Shown here piece by piece: positions 25,314-32,898 of a stretch of DNA of 40,373 nucleotides; within the stretch, counting starts at the first letter, position 1, and each line of letters starts with the position of its first letter. A program made the translations under genes and the position numbers. The notes below the pieces were generated by a model. It had not been told where the DNA came from, did not search any database, and saw only the letters and a program-made list of their open reading frames with translations. The stretch is from positions 1 through 40,373 of the forward strand of contig CALDVW010000024.1 in NCBI GenBank assembly GCA_937924405.1. Direction: 5' to 3'. This DNA comes from an uncultured Lysobacterales bacterium (lineage in GTDB: Bacteria > Pseudomonadota > Gammaproteobacteria > Xanthomonadales > SZUA-36).

Positions 25314-26609
25314 ATGGCCAAGATCAGGACATACAATCTCGACACCCTTTCGTTGCACGCAGGGCAAAGGCCGGACCCTGTAACCGGCGCCCGCGCGACG
25401 CCGATTTTCCAAACTGCATCCTACGTTTTCAAGGACACCGATCACGCCGCCTCTATTTTCAATATCGAACGCACGGGTCATGTCTACTCACGTATTTCCA
25501 ATCCGACCAACGCGGTGCTGGAAGAGCGCATCAGTGCGCTGGAAGGCGGCGTGGGTGCTATTGCCACAGCCAGTGGCCAGGCCGCGATGCACCTGGCCAT
25601 CGCCACGCTGATGGGCGCCGGCTCACATATCGTCTCTTCGCAATCGTTGTACGGCGGCACGCATAACCTGCTGGCTTACACGATGCCGCGCTTTGGTATC
25701 GACACCACATTTGTGGACCCGCGAGATCCAGCGGCATTCAAGGCGGCCATTCGCCCCAATACCCGCCTGCTATTCGGTGAGACGCTGGGCAATCCCGGCC
25801 TGGAAGTACTCGATATTCCACAGGTAGCGAAAGTTGCGCACGAGGCCGGGTTGCCATTGATGATCGACTCGACCTTTACCACGCCGTACCTGTGCCGGCC
25901 TTTCGACCTTGGTGCGGACATCGTGATGCATTCGGCCACCAAGTTTCTCAGCGGGCACGGCGTCGTGATTGGCGGTCTGCTGGTGGATGGCGGCATTTTC
26001 GACTGGGAGGCTTCCGGCCTGTTCCCGACGCTTACAGAACCCTATGAGGGCTTCCACGACCTGGATTTTGCCGAGGAATTCGGGCCCGCCGCCTTCATCA
26101 CCCGGGCGCGCAAGGAAGGCGCCCGGGATTTTGGCGCCTGCATGAGCGCGATGACGTCTTTCCTGGTTCTGCAGGGACTGGAAACCCTGCCCCTGAGAAT
26201 GCAAAAGCATATCGACAACACACGCAAGCTGGTGGACTATTTGGATCAGCACGAGGCTGTCGACTGGGTGATCTACCCCGAACTTCCCGGGCACCCGGAT
26301 ACCGAACTGGCCCGTGAGTTGCTGCCCAAAGGCTCGGGCGCCGTTTTCAGCTTCGGTGTGAAAGGTGGCCGCGCTGCCGGCCAGCGCTTTATAGAAAGTT
26401 TGGAACTGGTGTCGCACCTGGCGAATATCGGTGACGCCAAGACCCTGGTCATCCACCCGGCCAGCACCACCCACCACCGCATGGATGCCGCCGCACTGGA
26501 AGCAGCGGGCATCTCGGAAGGCCTGGTCCGGATTTCAGTCGGTATCGAGGATATCGATGATCTTATTGAAGATATCGGACTCGGTCTGAAGGTTTCACAA
26601 AAAACATAA
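25314..26609 (+). CDS. metY: O-acetylhomoserine (thiol)-lyase, MetY-type
   Basis: A 431-residue PLP enzyme of the Cys/Met-metabolism family, the length of MetY (about 430; cystathionine gamma-synthases are about 390). It has LDTLSLHAGQRPDPVTGARA, VYSRISNPTNAVLEERISAL, the Tyr of SQSLYGGTHNLL, DSTFTTPYLCRPFDLGADIV and the Schiff-base Lys in MHSATKFLSGHG. C-terminal GDAKTLVIHPASTTHHR and VRISVGIEDIDDLIEDI are typical. It forms homocysteine from O-acetylhomoserine and sulfide, or methionine directly from methanethiol. Because it sits 6 bp after a DmdA-like gene, methanethiol capture is an attractive inference. Confidence 0.9.
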   Translation: MAKIRTYNLDTLSLHAGQRPDPVTGARATPIFQTASYVFKDTDHAASIFNIERTGHVYSRISNPTNAVLEERISALEGGVGAIATASGQAAMHLAIATLMGAGSHIVSSQSLYGGTHNLLAYTMPRFGIDTTFVDPRDPAAFKAAIRPNTRLLFGETLGNPGLEVLDIPQVAKVAHEAGLPLMIDSTFTTPYLCRPFDLGADIVMHSATKFLSGHGVVIGGLLVDGGIFDWEASGLFPTLTEPYEGFHDLDFAEEFGPAAFITRARKEGARDFGACMSAMTSFLVLQGLETLPLRMQKHIDNTRKLVDYLDQHEAVDWVIYPELPGHPDTELARELLPKGSGAVFSFGVKGGRAAGQRFIESLELVSHLANIGDAKTLVIHPASTTHHRMDAAALEAAGISEGLVRISVGIEDIDDLIEDIGLGLKVSQKT

Positions 26610-26621
26610 GGCAGGCTGAGC

Positions 26622-27410
26622 ATGCAGCTGAAAATCAAGGGAGAAGTGGTCTACGTCGCAACCGGAAACCGCGAAATTGACCCGCAAAAACCAACTGTTT
26701 TGTTTCTACATGGCACAGGTCAAGACCACACCATTTGGGTCTTGCCAACTCGCTATTTTGCACGGCATGATCGCAATGTGCTGGCGGTGGATTTGCCGGG
26801 GCACGGGCGATCCGGTGGTGAACCACTGGAATCCATCGAAGCGATGGCTGACTGGGCCGTCCAGGTGCTGGATGCAGCGGGTATTTCAAGTGCTGCGGTG
26901 GTCGGGCACAGCCTGGGTTCACTGGTTGCCATTGCCACAGCGGCGCGGCATCCGCAACGCGTTCGTTCGATTGCGCTGGTCGGGGTAACCGTACCGATGC
27001 CGGTTTCCGGGTTCCTGCTTGATAACGCGAAAGAGGACAAGCACGAGGCCATTGAAATGCTGAATTACTGGGGTTACAGCAAGTCGGCCCAACTGGGTGG
27101 CAATGCCACTCCCGGCAACTGGATGCTGGGTGGCGGACTGCGCCTGATGGAAAAAGCCCGGCCCGGGGTGATCCACAACGACCTCAATGCCTGTAACGAA
27201 TACATCGAAGGGATGGACCACGCAGCCAGTATCGAGTGCCCCGCCCTCCTGATTCTGGGTGAGCGTGACATGCTCACGCCCGTCCGCTCGGCGATGAAGG
27301 TGGCGCAAGCGCTGCCCAACGCCGAGAAAGCAATACTCGAGGGCTCCGGCCACGCTCTTTTGGCCGAACGGCCTGACCCTGTTTTGGATCAACTAATAAG
27401 AGTGGTATAG
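26622..27410 (+). CDS. Alpha/beta-fold hydrolase
   Basis: A 262-residue alpha/beta hydrolase with a complete catalytic triad: oxyanion loop FLHGTGQDH, nucleophile Ser in VVGHSLGSLVA, Asp in LGERDMLTPV and His in EGSGHALLAERP. No signal peptide is present, so it is cytosolic. It lies 12 bp after metY and 2 bp before gdhA in the same operon. Substrates of this broad family include esters, thioesters and lactones, and none is indicated by the sequence. A role in splitting an intermediate of the methylated-compound pathway is only a guess from position. Confidence 0.85.
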   Translation: MQLKIKGEVVYVATGNREIDPQKPTVLFLHGTGQDHTIWVLPTRYFARHDRNVLAVDLPGHGRSGGEPLESIEAMADWAVQVLDAAGISSAAVVGHSLGSLVAIATAARHPQRVRSIALVGVTVPMPVSGFLLDNAKEDKHEAIEMLNYWGYSKSAQLGGNATPGNWMLGGGLRLMEKARPGVIHNDLNACNEYIEGMDHAASIECPALLILGERDMLTPVRSAMKVAQALPNAEKAILEGSGHALLAERPDPVLDQLIRVV

Positions 27411-27412
27411 CC

Positions 27413-28768
27413 ATGATGAGAAATCCCAATTCATTAACCTTTACCGGCTTTATGGACGGTGTCAAACGCCGCAATAAAGGCCAGACCGAATTTCACCAGG
27501 CCGTTGCCGAGTGGGCCCACGATGTCATCCCCTTCGTCAATGAGAATCCCCATTACCAGGATCACAACCTCTCGGAACGCATGACCGAACCGGACCGGGT
27601 CATCATGTTCCGGGTTACCTGGCTGGACGACGATGGACGCATCCGGGTCAACAAGGGCTACCGGGTTCAGCAAAGTAATGCGATTGGACCCTACAAAGGC
27701 GGCTTGCGCTTCCACCCCAGCGTTTCCCTGAGTGTCCTGAAATTCCTGGCTTTCGAGCAGGTATTCAAGAACAGCCTCACCGGCCTGCCAATGGGCGGTG
27801 CGAAAGGTGGCTCCAACTTCAACCCCAAGGGCAAATCCGACGGCGAAATCATGCGATTTTGCCATGCTTTCATGTGTGAACTGTATCGGCATATCGGCCC
27901 CTTTACGGATGTCCCTGCCGGGGATATTGGTGTTGGTGGACGGGAAATCAGTTACCTGTTCGGCCAGTACAAGCGCCTCACCAACCAGTTCACGGGCGTG
28001 CTCACCGGCAAGGGCCTGTCTTTTGGCGGCAGCGAAATTCGTGTGGAAGCGACAGGCTACGGCACCATTTATTTCATGGAGGACATGCTCAGGCACCAGA
28101 AACAGGACATCGAAGGAAAAACCTGTCTGGTCTCGGGTTCCGGCAATGTGGCCATCTATGCGACCGAGAAGCTGATTCAGCATGGTGCAAAACCGGTCAC
28201 GCTTTCGGACTCGTCCGGCTTCATCCATGACCCGGATGGCATCACCAAGAAGAAGCTCAAGTGGGTGAAAAATCTCAAGGAAGTCCGTTATGGACGGATT
28301 TCCGAGTATGCGGATGAATTTGGCTGCGAGTTCTATCCCGGCCAACGGCCCTGGTCAGTGCCCTGCGACCTTGCTTTTCCCTGCGCCACCCAGAACGAAG
28401 TGAACGGGGAAGAAGCGGCGACACTGGTCAAGAACGGCTGCATCGGTGTTGCCGAAGGCGCCAACATGGGTTCCGACAACGATGCGATTGCGGTTTTCCG
28501 CAAGGCCAAAATCCTCTATGGCCCGCCCAAGGCGGCGAATGCCGGGGGCGTGGCGGTTTCCGGCCTGGAGATGGCCCAGAATAGCATGCGCATGTCGTGG
28601 ACCCGGAAGGAGCTGAACGACCACCTGGGCGAGATCATGAAAGGCATCCATGAACGTTGTGTCGAATACGGCAGCGAGAAAGGCGGCTACGTCGACTACG
28701 TGAGAGGCGCCAACATTGCCGGCTTCAAGAAGGTAGCAGACGCACTGATTTCCTTCGGCGCTGTCTGA
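27413..28768 (+). CDS. gdhA: NADP-dependent glutamate dehydrogenase
   Basis: A 451-residue enzyme of the hexameric GDH family, the usual length (about 447). Conserved stretches are GPYKGGLRFHPSV, GLPMGGAKGGSNFNPKGKSD with the catalytic Lys, PAGDIGVGGREISYLFGQYK, the Rossmann loop VSGSGNVAIYATEKL, and AEGANMGSDNDAI. It interconverts 2-oxoglutarate plus ammonium and glutamate, mainly assimilating ammonium. It closes the operon that starts at the DmdA-like gene. Ammonium or 2-oxoglutarate balance for transamination may explain its place. The cofactor assignment comes from the subfamily pattern. Confidence 0.95.
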   Translation: MMRNPNSLTFTGFMDGVKRRNKGQTEFHQAVAEWAHDVIPFVNENPHYQDHNLSERMTEPDRVIMFRVTWLDDDGRIRVNKGYRVQQSNAIGPYKGGLRFHPSVSLSVLKFLAFEQVFKNSLTGLPMGGAKGGSNFNPKGKSDGEIMRFCHAFMCELYRHIGPFTDVPAGDIGVGGREISYLFGQYKRLTNQFTGVLTGKGLSFGGSEIRVEATGYGTIYFMEDMLRHQKQDIEGKTCLVSGSGNVAIYATEKLIQHGAKPVTLSDSSGFIHDPDGITKKKLKWVKNLKEVRYGRISEYADEFGCEFYPGQRPWSVPCDLAFPCATQNEVNGEEAATLVKNGCIGVAEGANMGSDNDAIAVFRKAKILYGPPKAANAGGVAVSGLEMAQNSMRMSWTRKELNDHLGEIMKGIHERCVEYGSEKGGYVDYVRGANIAGFKKVADALISFGAV

Positions 28769-28785
28769 AGGAGGAACGCAGGAAC

Positions 28786-28816
28786 GGGGTCAGAGTAAGG
28801 AACTTACTCTGACCCC
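28786..28816. terminator. Perfect 14-bp inverted repeat between convergent genes
   Basis: GGGGTCAGAGTAAG and its exact reverse complement CTTACTCTGACCCC flank a GAA loop. It lies between the ends of gdhA and the sulfatase gene, so it can serve as a terminator for both, though no T-tract follows. The same GGGGTCAGAGTAA-type sequence is familiar from repeated palindromes in other proteobacterial genomes (recollection), so it may be a REP-like element. Confidence 0.6.
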
Positions 28817-28832
28817 AGGGATCCAGGTTTTT

Positions 28833-30392
28833 TCAACGGCCCTTTTCTGCTTCGGACAGGAATCGCTCGGTTAATTTGTCCACCGACCAGGAATCCGCCT
28901 TCTGGCTGGGTGGATAGTCTTTGAATGTTTGCAGAAACTGACCGGTGGTGGCCAGGCCCAGGTATAGCTGCGGCGCCTTGTCAATCATCCAGTCCCAGTA
29001 GGTATTGGAATTGTGGTCTGCGCGTTCGAAGGGGTCGCGGCGGAGATTGAATATCTTCGGTAACCTGAGTATCACCATGGGTTCTGCCCACAGCGCCATG
29101 GTTTGCGCGCGCTGCTCCGCGTAAACAACCTTCCAGTCACCAACGCGAACGCCGACCGGCATGCCTTCATCGTCCAGGTAATGAAATACCTGGCGTGGCC
29201 CACGCTCTGCTGCGCCCGTCAGGTACGGCAGAAAATTATATCCATCCAGATGCACCCGGTAGGACTTGCCGTCGACCGAGTGGCCATTTTTCAGTTTTTC
29301 AGCAATGTCCGGTTCTCCGGCCGCCGCCAGCAAAGTCGGGACCCAATCGAGGTGGCTCATGATTTCATTACTGACTTCGCCGGCCGCAATCTTGCCGGGC
29401 CAGCGCACCATGGCCGGAACGCGGTAAGCGCCTTCCCAGTTACTGTTCTTTTCACTGCGGTAAGGCGTGATGGCTGAATCAGGCCAGGTGTTGAAGTGAG
29501 CACCATTATCAGTTGAATACATCACGATGGTATCTTCTGCCAGGCCCAATTCATCCAGCTTGTCCAGCAACTTACCCACGGTGTCATCATGGCCCATCAT
29601 GGTGTCGTTATAGGGCCCCTGGCCCGAGCGGCCGAGATCGGACGCCTTGGTGTGGGTACGAAAATGCATATGGGTTGCGTTGAACCACACGAAAAAGGGC
29701 TTCTTGGCAGCATGGGCCCGGTCTATGAAATCGAGGCTCGCGGCGAGGAATTCCTCGTCCACCGTCTCCATGCGTTTACGCGTCAGCGCGCCCGTATCCT
29801 CGATCCTGCCGTCGGCAAAGGAATGAATCACACCCCGCGGGCCGAATTTAGCCTTGAACCAGGGTTGGGTGGGGTAATCCGGGTCTTCCGGCTCTTCTTC
29901 TGCGTTCAGGTGATACAGGTTGCCGAAAAACTCGTCGAAGCCATGTGCAGTGGGCAGGAATTCATCCTTGTCTCCGAGGTGGTTCTTGCCGAACTGCCCG
30001 GTGGCGTAGCCCCTGGATTTCAGCAGGGTGGCCAGCGTCACATCCCGGTCCTGCAAGCCGAGTTCCGCGCCGGGCAGACCCACTTTTGACAATCCGGTAC
30101 GCAGGGGGGACTGCCCGGTTATGAACGAGGAACGACCGGCCGTACAGCTCTGGTCGCCGTAGTAATCCGTGAAGCGCAGGCCCTCATTCGCGATGCGATC
30201 GATGTTCGGCGTGCGGTAGCCCATTGCACCGTCGTTGTAGGCGCTGGTGTTGTAAACGCCGATGTCGTCACCCCAGATGATCAGGATATTGGGTCTGTCC
30301 TGGGCCAGAGCCCCGACTGAAATGAACAGGCCAGTAGCCATTGCAGCCAGAATACTCAGGCGGCTGTACGGGAGTTTTTTCATATCTCGCAT
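28833..30392 (-). CDS. Secreted sulfatase with CTAGR formylglycine site
   Basis: A 519-residue sulfatase of the alkaline-phosphatase-like superfamily. A signal peptide covers about residues 1-30 (ends SVGALA). Metal ligands begin with RPNILIIWGDDIG (Asp42, Asp43). The catalytic residue is Cys83 in QSCTAGRSSFITGQ, to be oxidised to formylglycine. MYSTDNGAHFNTWP carries the later Asp/Asn pair. The active-site motif is C-T-A-G-R rather than the common C-x-P-S-R. ATG 30392 is supported by AAGGAG close upstream. It is the last gene of the fadD-acyltransferase operon (27 bp gap). It would remove sulfate from an ester in the periplasm; a sulfated lipid or alcohol is possible but not shown. Confidence 0.92.
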   Translation of the reverse strand: MRDMKKLPYSRLSILAAMATGLFISVGALAQDRPNILIIWGDDIGVYNTSAYNDGAMGYRTPNIDRIANEGLRFTDYYGDQSCTAGRSSFITGQSPLRTGLSKVGLPGAELGLQDRDVTLATLLKSRGYATGQFGKNHLGDKDEFLPTAHGFDEFFGNLYHLNAEEEPEDPDYPTQPWFKAKFGPRGVIHSFADGRIEDTGALTRKRMETVDEEFLAASLDFIDRAHAAKKPFFVWFNATHMHFRTHTKASDLGRSGQGPYNDTMMGHDDTVGKLLDKLDELGLAEDTIVMYSTDNGAHFNTWPDSAITPYRSEKNSNWEGAYRVPAMVRWPGKIAAGEVSNEIMSHLDWVPTLLAAAGEPDIAEKLKNGHSVDGKSYRVHLDGYNFLPYLTGAAERGPRQVFHYLDDEGMPVGVRVGDWKVVYAEQRAQTMALWAEPMVILRLPKIFNLRRDPFERADHNSNTYWDWMIDKAPQLYLGLATTGQFLQTFKDYPPSQKADSWSVDKLTERFLSEAEKGR

Positions 30393-30419
30393 TCTGCTCT
30401 CCTTTCTCTGTCTGGGGGG

Positions 30420-32891
30420 TCAGCCCATCAACGGGAATTTGCGCTTTTTCGCCAGCCGGTCCATACCCGACTGAATCATGGATTCGATTTCGTTATAGAT
30501 TTCTCCAACATACGCGTTGTCATTTTCCTTGTCACGGTCAGTATCCAGATAAACCGGCTCGAGGTATTCCGTGCGAATCTTGGCCGGTAATGGAATATGC
30601 TGGAATGGTGTCAGGTGCAATTGAACGCCGAACGGTATGCTCAAGGTCACGGGCGCAACCTCACTGCGCAAGCGTTTTTTGAGCCCCAGGGCTTTTGCAA
30701 TTCCGCGGCCTTCCGACAGGACGAACAGGGTATCGTGACCACCCACCGTCGCCATCGGCACGATAGGCACCTGTTCGCGTATCGCGAGCCGGATGAAACC
30801 CTTGCGGCCACCCAGGACGGCCTGGTCCCGCTTGTCAAAACTTCGGAATGCGTCCACCTCTCCGCCGGGCCACAGGATTACGTCATCGCCCTTGGTGAAT
30901 GCGGCGGCAATGTTTTCCCTGGACGGTGAAATGGTCCCCATTCGACGGAAATAGGTGCCGAGACCCGGTGAAGCCATCAGAACGTCATGCGCTGTGCCAT
31001 GCAGGCTCCGTTTTTCTCCGAAATGCCGCCACCATGCAAGAGCCACAGTCCAGGCATCCATGGTCAGTGGGCCTCCTGAATGAATTCCGATCAGCAACGA
31101 CGGGTCATCCGGGATGTTCTCCCAGCCATCTATTTCCAGCCGGAAATAGTAATCCATCAGGGCATTCCACAGCGGAGCCTGGGTGTGCATCAGCTCTGGG
31201 TCCGGCCCGTTCAGGCCCTCCCGCTTGCCGTCTTCATTGGGCGCCGCAGTCAATTTCAATGCCTGGGTGACTTCTTCCACTTTATCCAGCGATTTCTGCA
31301 GCGATTCCGCTGCTTTTCTGTTCAGCTCCTGGCCGGAAACGACCTGGTTCAGCGAATCGACCGGAATCGCAGCCAGTGAAGCAACCAGCTTTGCGTAGAG
31401 CCCCTTGCTCGCCGGCTTCTTCATGACCTTTTTCTTCATCGTCTTTTTTTTCAGCGCTTTCTTTTTTCTTGCTACTTTTTTCTCTCCTGTCATGTCTTTT
31501 CTCCTGCTTTGCCCGGAGTCTTGCTGTGCTGCTTCGAGCTTTTCCAGCGCGATCTGCAGCAGGTCGGCCAGCTGTTGGGGGTCCGGCACGGCATTGGGAC
31601 AGGCCAGCAAGCCGAAATCCAGGCGCTCATCGTGGCTGGTCACCGTTATGTTCAGTGCCTGCCCGTCGATCAGCATCGACATTGGGTATTGTTCGACCAG
31701 GACAGCACCGTTGAGATATCGCACTTCTCTGGAGCCCGGGACATTTGAGATAATCACGTTGGCGGCCGGCGCAACGCGGTCTGCCACTCCCAGGGCCTGG
31801 GTCAGCACCACCAGTCCGCTCAATAACTGCGTGTAGTTGTCGGAGGCCCGCGCAGACTGCCCCCTGAGCTGATCCTTTGCGGCACGAATCGAGGCCCTGA
31901 TCAACTCGAGGCGTTCACCGGCGTCTTCAATGTCCGTCGCGAGCGTGCACACCATGACTGAGACGTTATTACCCGCCTCTCCTTCCTGGCCGGATCGCAG
32001 GGAAACCGGAACCCAGGCAGTCATCGGTTTCTTTGGCAGACCCCCGGTTTCGATCAGGTAGTCACGCAAGGCCCCGGCGCTGATGGCCAGTACGATGTCA
32101 TTGACCGTGGAGTCCGTTGCCCGGCCCAGGTTCCTGATGCGCGACAGAGAAAAGCTCTTGACGCCCAGCCTGCGATCTTTCGAAATCGACTGGCCCAATT
32201 TCGTCTTCGGAGCAGAAAAAGGCGCCTTGGCCTGGCTTTCTGCCAGATTCAATACCTTGAGACCCTCCCTGGCCAGGGTTGCCGACAATTCAGGGACCGT
32301 CCTGGCTTGCTCCACCAGGCCCGCCGAAACCTTGCCCAGCCGACTGAGCAATCCGGTTGGCTCCTGCTGCGCTTTTCTTCTTAAAGGAGGTTGCCAAAAG
32401 GCCCTGTTTACCTGCTCGCCGGGCGACTTCAGCAGTGACCCGACCAGGTACTCCATCGTCGCAACCCCATCGAGCAGTGCATGATGCACCTTGAAGTAAA
32501 TCGCCACCCGCCGACCGGCTATTCCCTCGACCAGGTAGCATTCCCACAGTGGGCGCGAACGATCCAACGGGTGTGAATGAATGCGGGAAACCATCCGCAG
32601 CAATTGCTTCGTGGAACCCGGCCTGGGAAGCGCCGCGTAACGAACGTGGTTGTCCAGGTCAAACTCTGGATCTTCCACCCAGTGGGGCAGATCGAAGCCA
32701 TCTGCCAGTTTGTAGTCGAAGGGTGGCGTCGCCACGGCGGCATTGTCCAGCCCCTCCATGAATTCGCGCCAGAAATTCTTGCGGTAACCTTGCGGCAGCC
32801 TGAACACCCACAGTCCGGCGACATGAGACAGGTTGGTTGGCGACTCTGCCTGCAAAAATGCCCAGTCGACCGCGCTCAGCCTGTTCTTCAT
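30420..32891 (-). CDS. Fused WS/DGAT and MGAT/PlsC-like acyltransferase
   Basis: An 823-residue two-domain protein. Residues 1 to about 450 are wax ester synthase/diacylglycerol acyltransferase, with the catalytic HHALLDG (136-142) and a later NVIISNVPGS. Residues about 466-492 form a lysine-rich linker (KKVARKKKALKKK and similar), then an amphipathic stretch. Residues about 560-823 are a second acyltransferase of the LPLAT/MGAT-like type, with IGIHSGGPLTMDAW, the HSGGxxxxD form of the acyltransferase motif, VILWPGGEVDAFRSFDKRD and VPIVPMATVGGHDTLF. Known: WS/DGAT makes wax esters or triacylglycerol from acyl-CoA. The second domain may make the diacylglycerol. fadD lies 7 bp upstream. A strong internal start at residue 467 is described separately. 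Confidence 0.92.
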   Translation of the reverse strand: MKNRLSAVDWAFLQAESPTNLSHVAGLWVFRLPQGYRKNFWREFMEGLDNAAVATPPFDYKLADGFDLPHWVEDPEFDLDNHVRYAALPRPGSTKQLLRMVSRIHSHPLDRSRPLWECYLVEGIAGRRVAIYFKVHHALLDGVATMEYLVGSLLKSPGEQVNRAFWQPPLRRKAQQEPTGLLSRLGKVSAGLVEQARTVPELSATLAREGLKVLNLAESQAKAPFSAPKTKLGQSISKDRRLGVKSFSLSRIRNLGRATDSTVNDIVLAISAGALRDYLIETGGLPKKPMTAWVPVSLRSGQEGEAGNNVSVMVCTLATDIEDAGERLELIRASIRAAKDQLRGQSARASDNYTQLLSGLVVLTQALGVADRVAPAANVIISNVPGSREVRYLNGAVLVEQYPMSMLIDGQALNITVTSHDERLDFGLLACPNAVPDPQQLADLLQIALEKLEAAQQDSGQSRRKDMTGEKKVARKKKALKKKTMKKKVMKKPASKGLYAKLVASLAAIPVDSLNQVVSGQELNRKAAESLQKSLDKVEEVTQALKLTAAPNEDGKREGLNGPDPELMHTQAPLWNALMDYYFRLEIDGWENIPDDPSLLIGIHSGGPLTMDAWTVALAWWRHFGEKRSLHGTAHDVLMASPGLGTYFRRMGTISPSRENIAAAFTKGDDVILWPGGEVDAFRSFDKRDQAVLGGRKGFIRLAIREQVPIVPMATVGGHDTLFVLSEGRGIAKALGLKKRLRSEVAPVTLSIPFGVQLHLTPFQHIPLPAKIRTEYLEPVYLDTDRDKENDNAYVGEIYNEIESMIQSGMDRLAKKRKFPLMG
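31491..31505 (-). promoter_or_regulatory. Internal ribosome-binding site and in-frame ATG between the two acyltransferase domains
   Basis: On the minus strand AGGAG (31505-31501) is followed by a 7-nt spacer and an in-frame ATG (31493-31491, Met467). This is as good as any start site in the window and could produce the C-terminal acyltransferase (357 residues) alone. It may also be a relic of two once separate genes. Confidence 0.5.
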
Positions 32892-32898
32892 CGGCGAG

